NCBI GenBank assembly: GCA_028829895.1
Contig: CM054179.1
Location: 50,365,391-50,429,390 of the forward strand
Direction of reading: 5' to 3'
From: Sinotaia quadrata
Lineage: Eukaryota > Mollusca > Gastropoda > Architaenioglossa > Viviparidae
Length of the DNA: 64,000 nt
The notes under the pieces were generated by a model. The model made no database searches and was not told the origin of the DNA. It saw only the letters and a list, made by a program, of their open reading frames with translations. Of this stretch, positions 59,145 through 64,000 are shown piece by piece (the stretch's first letter is position 1; every line of letters starts with the position of its first letter). The position numbers were made by a program, and so were the translations under genes.

Positions 59145-61001
59145 AGAAGACTGCAAACAGGTCTACAACATGATTCCTTCTCTCAACTTCTAAAGGTAGC
59201 GATTTCATTCAAAACTCCGTGTCGTGTTATTTCTACAATACGGTCTCATAATGCAAGAGAAAAATACTTTTTTTTCCCTTTTTTTTTTTTTGGGGGGGAA
59301 CACCTCAAATTTTTGTTAGGTGAACAATACTAAGCATCTTCTGTTGGATAACAATTTAAGATATGTACAAGTTTGCTTAATGGCATTTTACAAAAGTAAA
59401 ATACTGATATGCAATGTTCTAGACAGACAATGAGCCTGTCAAAAGTGACGTCACTGAATTTATCTAACGGTCTGAAACTTATAATGCGCAGTACGAAAAG
59501 ACAGCAGCATGTAAGTGGAATGTCAACTGGTGCATGGCTGATTATTAATCTATATTTGTCAGTAGTTAATTTTGTTTTTTATTTCCGGATTAATACTCTA
59601 TGCAGTTCTTGTGTACAAAAGAAAGAGCACAACATGGCGAATGAATGTCGCCAAATGTTACGTCACCATGCTATAAACAGACCAATGTTTTTGTTAAAAT
59701 ACTGTCATACAACAGTGTTTTGGGAAATCTTGCGCCAAGCATGTGCTCACTTTAGCTAGATGAGTAGGTGCGTCACTTTTGTTATGAGTGCTAAGCATTT
59801 CTTCACTTTAGTTAGACGTTTTAAGTATAAGACCATTTTAACAAGATGTGCCAAGAATGTGTTCGCTTTTGCTAGATGTGTTCACGTTAGCTAGGTGTGC
59901 TAAGAATGTGCTCACTTGAGGCAGGTGTGACAAGCATTCTTTATAAAATCTAAGAGTATGTGATCAGGAAGAAGAAGATATAATATTTCTTGGCTGAATA
60001 TTAAAGAACGAAACAATTGGTGAGGGGGGGTGGTTGAATTATTTTAAAGACTACAATATTGTGCAGTAACAATAAATATTCCAAAAAAATGTCCCCACGG
60101 TTCCAATGTGAAAGTTGCGGGCTATGCACCGTGTTGCGCACCATAATAATGACATCATTTACCTCGTGATTATTCTCCATGCCACCTCGCGCGCTGAATA
60201 ATCATATAAAACGACGAACTGCAGGCTAGACAGAAGGACGTGATTCAAGAATAAATACATGTGTCACTCTGTATTACAAATAACAGCTCATAATAGCAGA
60301 TGCCGCCGGTGGTTTGTATCTAGTGAAAGTTTCATTAATAAACTGATGATTTATTACACATTCGCACCTATTGAGGGAGGGGGGGAGCAGGCTTTGAATC
60401 TAGAAGACAAAGGACAAGAAAAAAGACTAGGCATGCGAGTGAGATCAATTATAATCTTTAGGAATCAAGTGTTCACGTGAGACAGCAGCAAAACCACTCA
60501 AATCTGCAAATTCTGATTTTTGTTGATGTTGTTTTACACCATTAAGAGGGAAAACCGTGCTCTGGTTACAATAATTTGCTTTTGTTACATATGGAGGCAC
60601 GATTTACAAGAAGGCAAGTGTACCAATCGAGGCGAGAAAATTAGTGATTAGTCAAGGAAGGAGAAGCCGGATTGTCTAGATATGAATTACCAAGTCGGTT
60701 CCGTATGGAAACAAGTAGGTTGAATCTAGACAGAGAAACCAGTGGATCGGATAATGTTTAAACAGCCAATAAAATTCACGAGATCGGATGCACTCCCATC
60801 TCAAATCACGCCCCCCCCCCCCCAATTTCTTGGTGCCGCAGACTGAATGAAAGTTGTGTACACTTTCCGTTCCAGTGAAGAGAAATTTAATTCGGAGCAG
60901 ATGAGACTTGCAGTCATTCTAATTCAGTACTGAGTAGGCCTATATGCAATTATTAAAAAAGAAAATGAACATATTCGTCTGATAAATGACTACAGATGTC
61001 T
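59145..61001. other. Intergenic stretch
   Basis: Degenerate repeats of TGTGCTAAGAATGTGCTCAC-like phrases at about 59735-59940, and homopolymers near 59275-59295 and 60808-60820. No gene recognised. Confidence 0.45.
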
Positions 61002-61009
61002 TTCTATAC

Positions 61010-63316
61010 CAGGGGTGCACAAACTTTTTAGGCCAGAGGGCCACATTTCCAATTGAGAGTGAATGGGAGGGCCGCAAGTCAGATTGCACATGGATGGCTC
61101 AGTAGAAAAAGAACAACACAAATAATGAAATAATGTCTTTACATTCGTTTTTGCCTTATTAACATAGATTTAGTCTTTATTAGTGAGAAGGGTGAGCCTG
61201 AATGTTGTTAACAACTTTGTCAATATTTGGTTCGAGTTTTGTAGTCGCCAGCCTCAAAATCGAACAGAGATTGTTGTCGGTCAAATTCGATCTCAGCTTG
61301 TTCTTGTTCATGTTCATTACTGAAAACGTTTGTTCACACAAGTATGGGCTGCCGAATTCTGACAACAACTTGCAAGCCAAGTCCTTGACATTTCTGTATG
61401 TGCTCGAGCTGAGACTTCCATAAAATGTTAAAATGTTGTTCTGCTGAAAAGATGACTTCAGTTCAGGTGAACATTGAAGATCAATGACCTCCAGTTGACA
61501 GTGATCAGGCACGGACTCTACACTACATGAGAAAGGATCGCGAATGAAGTTGAATAAGTCCTTGTGCTCCTTGAAGGCATCAAAGCGTTCAGTAAATTCC
61601 TTCAGCAATGTTTCACAATTGCAATGGTATCTGCTGAAGTTACATTGGTACTCCTTCTGAAAAGCTGAACAAATCGGAAAATGACAAAGATTTCCAGATT
61701 GCAGATTCGAACAGAAGAGCCTGAACTTCAACATGAAGGACTGCAGTTCCTTGTACATATCAAAGATAAAGTGATCTTTGCCTTGGAGACGCTGGTTGAA
61801 TCTATTCAAGTGATCTGCCATGTCTGTCAGAAATGCTAAGTCTGCCAACCACTGTTTGTCAGTAAACACAGCCGTGTCTTTGCTTTTGACAGTAAGGAAT
61901 TCACAAATTTTCGTTCGCAACTCAACAAACCGTTTTAATACCTTTCCTCGACTCAGCCACCTGACATCTGTGTGATACGGAATGTCTCGATATTCTGCCT
62001 CGATGTCTTCAAGAAATGGTCTGAACTGTCGATGATTAAGTCCTCAGGATCGTATGAAGTTCACAGAATTAAAAACGAATTTCATGACGTCAAATTTCAA
62101 GATTCGTGCACAGAGCGAATCCTGATGAATTATGCAATGGTACATGTGGACAATATCTGTTGGAATTCCAAGCCCCTGCAAATGTGTCAGCAAATGAGCA
62201 ACAAATTCTGATGCTCTTCCAGTCATAGCAGGCGCACCATCCGTGGTGACGCTGGCTAGCTTTGGCACCTGGACGTTTAAGGTTTCCAAGAACGGAAGTC
62301 ACTCCTCCAAAAATATCTTCACCAGTCGTCCACCCATGTAGTGAAGCCATACCAGCTAATTCTTGAGTTATTTCAAAGTTCTCATCCACTGCAGCACAAA
62401 ACCCAGCAGTTGTGCTATGTCAACATTGTCAGTGCTCTTGTCCAAAGCAATTGAAAAGTACTTACAGTTAGCAAGTCTTTCACACAACTGTTCACAAACA
62501 TCTGTTGCTAAGTCTTGACAGGGCCTTGAATGGTCGTCAGTGAGAGTGGGACTGTGTTGAAAAGGTCCGCCTTTTCAGGACATATTGGACAGCTTGGATG
62601 CAGTCTTTCACCGTCAGTAAATGGCCTTGATGATTTGGCAACAATGTGTGCTACTTTGCACCTTGCACCAGCAAAATACTTGTTTTCTTCAGACTTTTTT
62701 GTGAAGAAATGTTGCTGTGCTGACAGACCTTTTAAAAGTTGCTCAGTTTTGTTGTTTCTGTCAGCGCCTTTTAAGTCATCAAAAGTCGCAGTGTGCTTTG
62801 TTTTGTAATGCCGCTTGCAGTTGAAGTCCTTCATCACAGTAACAGACTCACAACAAATTAAGCACATAGCTGCTCCATTAAAATGCCACATAAAGTATTT
62901 AGCCATCCACTCTTCTTTCACCTTCCTTCCCCCCACCCGTCACCTCACCCCATCCCCAGACTGAACTCTGGCTGGCTGCCTGTCGACTTGGGTCTTTCTA
63001 ATGCTAATTGATGTCACCATACATCAAAGATGCACAGATACTACTATTTCAACACATACCCTTTGATCAGCTGAAGTGAACAATGTGCCCAATACACAGT
63101 GCTCTCACCTCAATACCGCATCCAGCGTTTGTTTTCAACACAGCACAAGATGCATGCACGGGAAAGCAGACCACTGTTCTACTCCCTTGTTCAGATTAAT
63201 GTTAAAAGCTCCTTGCAGGCCACAAATAATGGTAACATTCTAAAGTCTTCTGGGGGCCGCACCAGGCCCTGTTGGGGGCCGCATGCGGCCCGCGGGCCGC
63301 GGTTTGTGCACCCCTG
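61010..63316 (-). mobile_element. hAT DNA transposon, full length but inactivated (2307 bp)
   Basis: Perfect 15-bp inverted ends CAGGGGTGCACAAAC are bordered by perfect 8-bp target duplications TTCTATAC (61002-61009 and 63317-63324). The GC-rich right end has a GGCCCGCGGGCC palindrome beside the inverted repeat. It encodes one transposase on the minus strand, broken by frameshifts and a stop. Intact ends and target duplication with a dead gene indicate a moderately recent insertion. Confidence 0.95.
61180..62936 (-). pseudogene. hAT transposase remnant (GTF2IRD2/ZBED-like type)
   Basis: N-terminal BED-like zinc finger in 62508-62936 (CLIC near the start, then HYKTKH). Then ALDKSTDNVDIAQLLGF near 62420, GWTTGEDIFGGVTSVL near 62310, TTDGAPAMTGR near 62230, YHCIIHQDSLCARIL near 62120, HTDVRWLSRGK near 61960, and the C-terminal hAT dimerisation region near 61220-61390 (FGSPYLCEQTFSVMN). 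Frame changes occur near 62510, 62400 and 62290, and an in-frame TGA lies near 62042. The family resembles the domesticated GTF2IRD2/ZBED5-type hAT proteins; the assignment rests on motifs. Confidence 0.9.
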
Positions 63317-63324
63317 TTCTATAC

Positions 63325-64000
63325 CATAGTGAAAAGCGCTATGACGCGAGTGCACACACTTGCAGTAGTACTTAGAGTTCAACAGCCTGACATTCGGATT
63401 CACTCAACGGCCTGACATTCGGATTCACTCAACGGCCGGATATTCGGATCCACTCAACGGCCTGTCAAAGAAATCATCCTTCTGATCAGTAGGCAAGTGC
63501 GAGAGGAACACGCAAAACAACTTTACTGAGGAAATCAGCAGATGATTTACTGTGACGACAGAAATGTTGCATTTAAAATATACAAAATATATGCCAGTTC
63601 ACTACGAATAACGATGAATGACAAAAGCAAAAGGGGAATTTTAAAAGTTTCTGGCATCTGTACACTTACCTGCTTATGTGTGGGTAGGTGAGTGTGTAAG
63701 GGGGGGAGGGGGATTAGACTTTCTATATTTATGGGCCGAAATATCGCATTTGTGTGACGCACATACACGGCATAACAAGGGAAATAATTTTAATTTTAAT
63801 TCTCGTAAAACCTGAAGATGTAGAATGGGATATTGTTTATTAATTGAATGGGATTGTTTTAAGAACCGAAACCTTTCAACAACAAAAAAACCAGAAAGTT
63901 ACTTCGGGGTATCCAGACGCATGCATTCACTATGAAAATTTCGACACATGACCGCCATTCGGTTTAAACTACGCGAAACAGGCAGCCGCACAGTGTACTC
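63325..64000. other. Intergenic stretch to the window edge
   Basis: A 25-bp phrase (CGGCCTGACATTCGGATTCA then CTCAA) is repeated three to four times at 63379-63466. A strong minus-strand donor CATAAGCAG|GTAAGTG at about 63672-63664 stands without a supportable exon. Confidence 0.5.
63379..63466. repeat. 25-bp tandem repeat
   Basis: Three and a half units with core CGGCCTGACATTCGGATTCA, immediately to the right of the hAT insertion but outside its target duplication. Confidence 0.9.

Noticed and set aside
63547..63768. Minus-strand frame with a hydrophobic MPETFKIPLLLLSF segment, tested as the signal peptide exon
   Set aside because: No phase-1 donor follows the hydrophobic segment; the exon at 44545-44602 fits phase, signal and start context.

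Overview
This is eukaryotic nuclear DNA, AT-rich, with long introns, many minisatellites and mobile-element debris. The evidence points to a lophotrochozoan, most likely a mollusc and perhaps a gastropod. The grounds are a five-Ig plus two-FN3 adhesion gene of the NCAM/Fasciclin II/apCAM family, and LINE and hAT relatives of types common in marine invertebrates. The species is inferred, not proven.

The left two thirds (1388-44602) hold one minus-strand gene. I reconstructed it exon by exon: 17 coding exons with phase-matched splice junctions and one open frame of 774 residues. The order is signal peptide, Ig1 to Ig5, FN3-1, FN3-2, a 21-nt microexon, and a short acidic tyrosine-rich tail ending in TAG. 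Each Ig and FN3 domain is split over two exons. Every intron between domains is phase 1, as in NCAM genes. Intron 2 uses a GC-AG donor. No transmembrane or clear GPI segment is encoded in the assembled form, so it predicts a secreted isoform. A membrane exon could lie beyond the left edge, because two phase-1 donor-like sites precede the stop.

The introns carry most of the other content. There is a 90-bp duplication (2.0 kb). An 84-bp array (6.0-6.45 kb) and a 49-bp array (32.6-33.0 kb) each start exactly at a 5' splice site and repeat donor-like sequence. Others are a 5'-truncated LINE (18.0-19.6 kb), a 37-bp minisatellite (24.6-25.2 kb), a 23-bp minisatellite interrupted by a 1249-bp TA-flanked inverted-repeat transposon (27.5-29.3 kb), a decayed repetitive ORF (34.95-36.4 kb), and a large minisatellite block in intron 1 (42.6-43.8 kb).

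The right third (44.6-64 kb) is the upstream flank, and I found no intact host gene there. It holds a decayed THAP-like fragment next to exon 1, a probable TA-flanked MITE with an internal VNTR, a LINE 3' end, a 29-bp minisatellite, a possible tRNA-derived SINE, a short hAT-type MITE, and a complete but frameshifted hAT transposon (61010-63316) with perfect 15-bp inverted repeats and perfect 8-bp target duplications.
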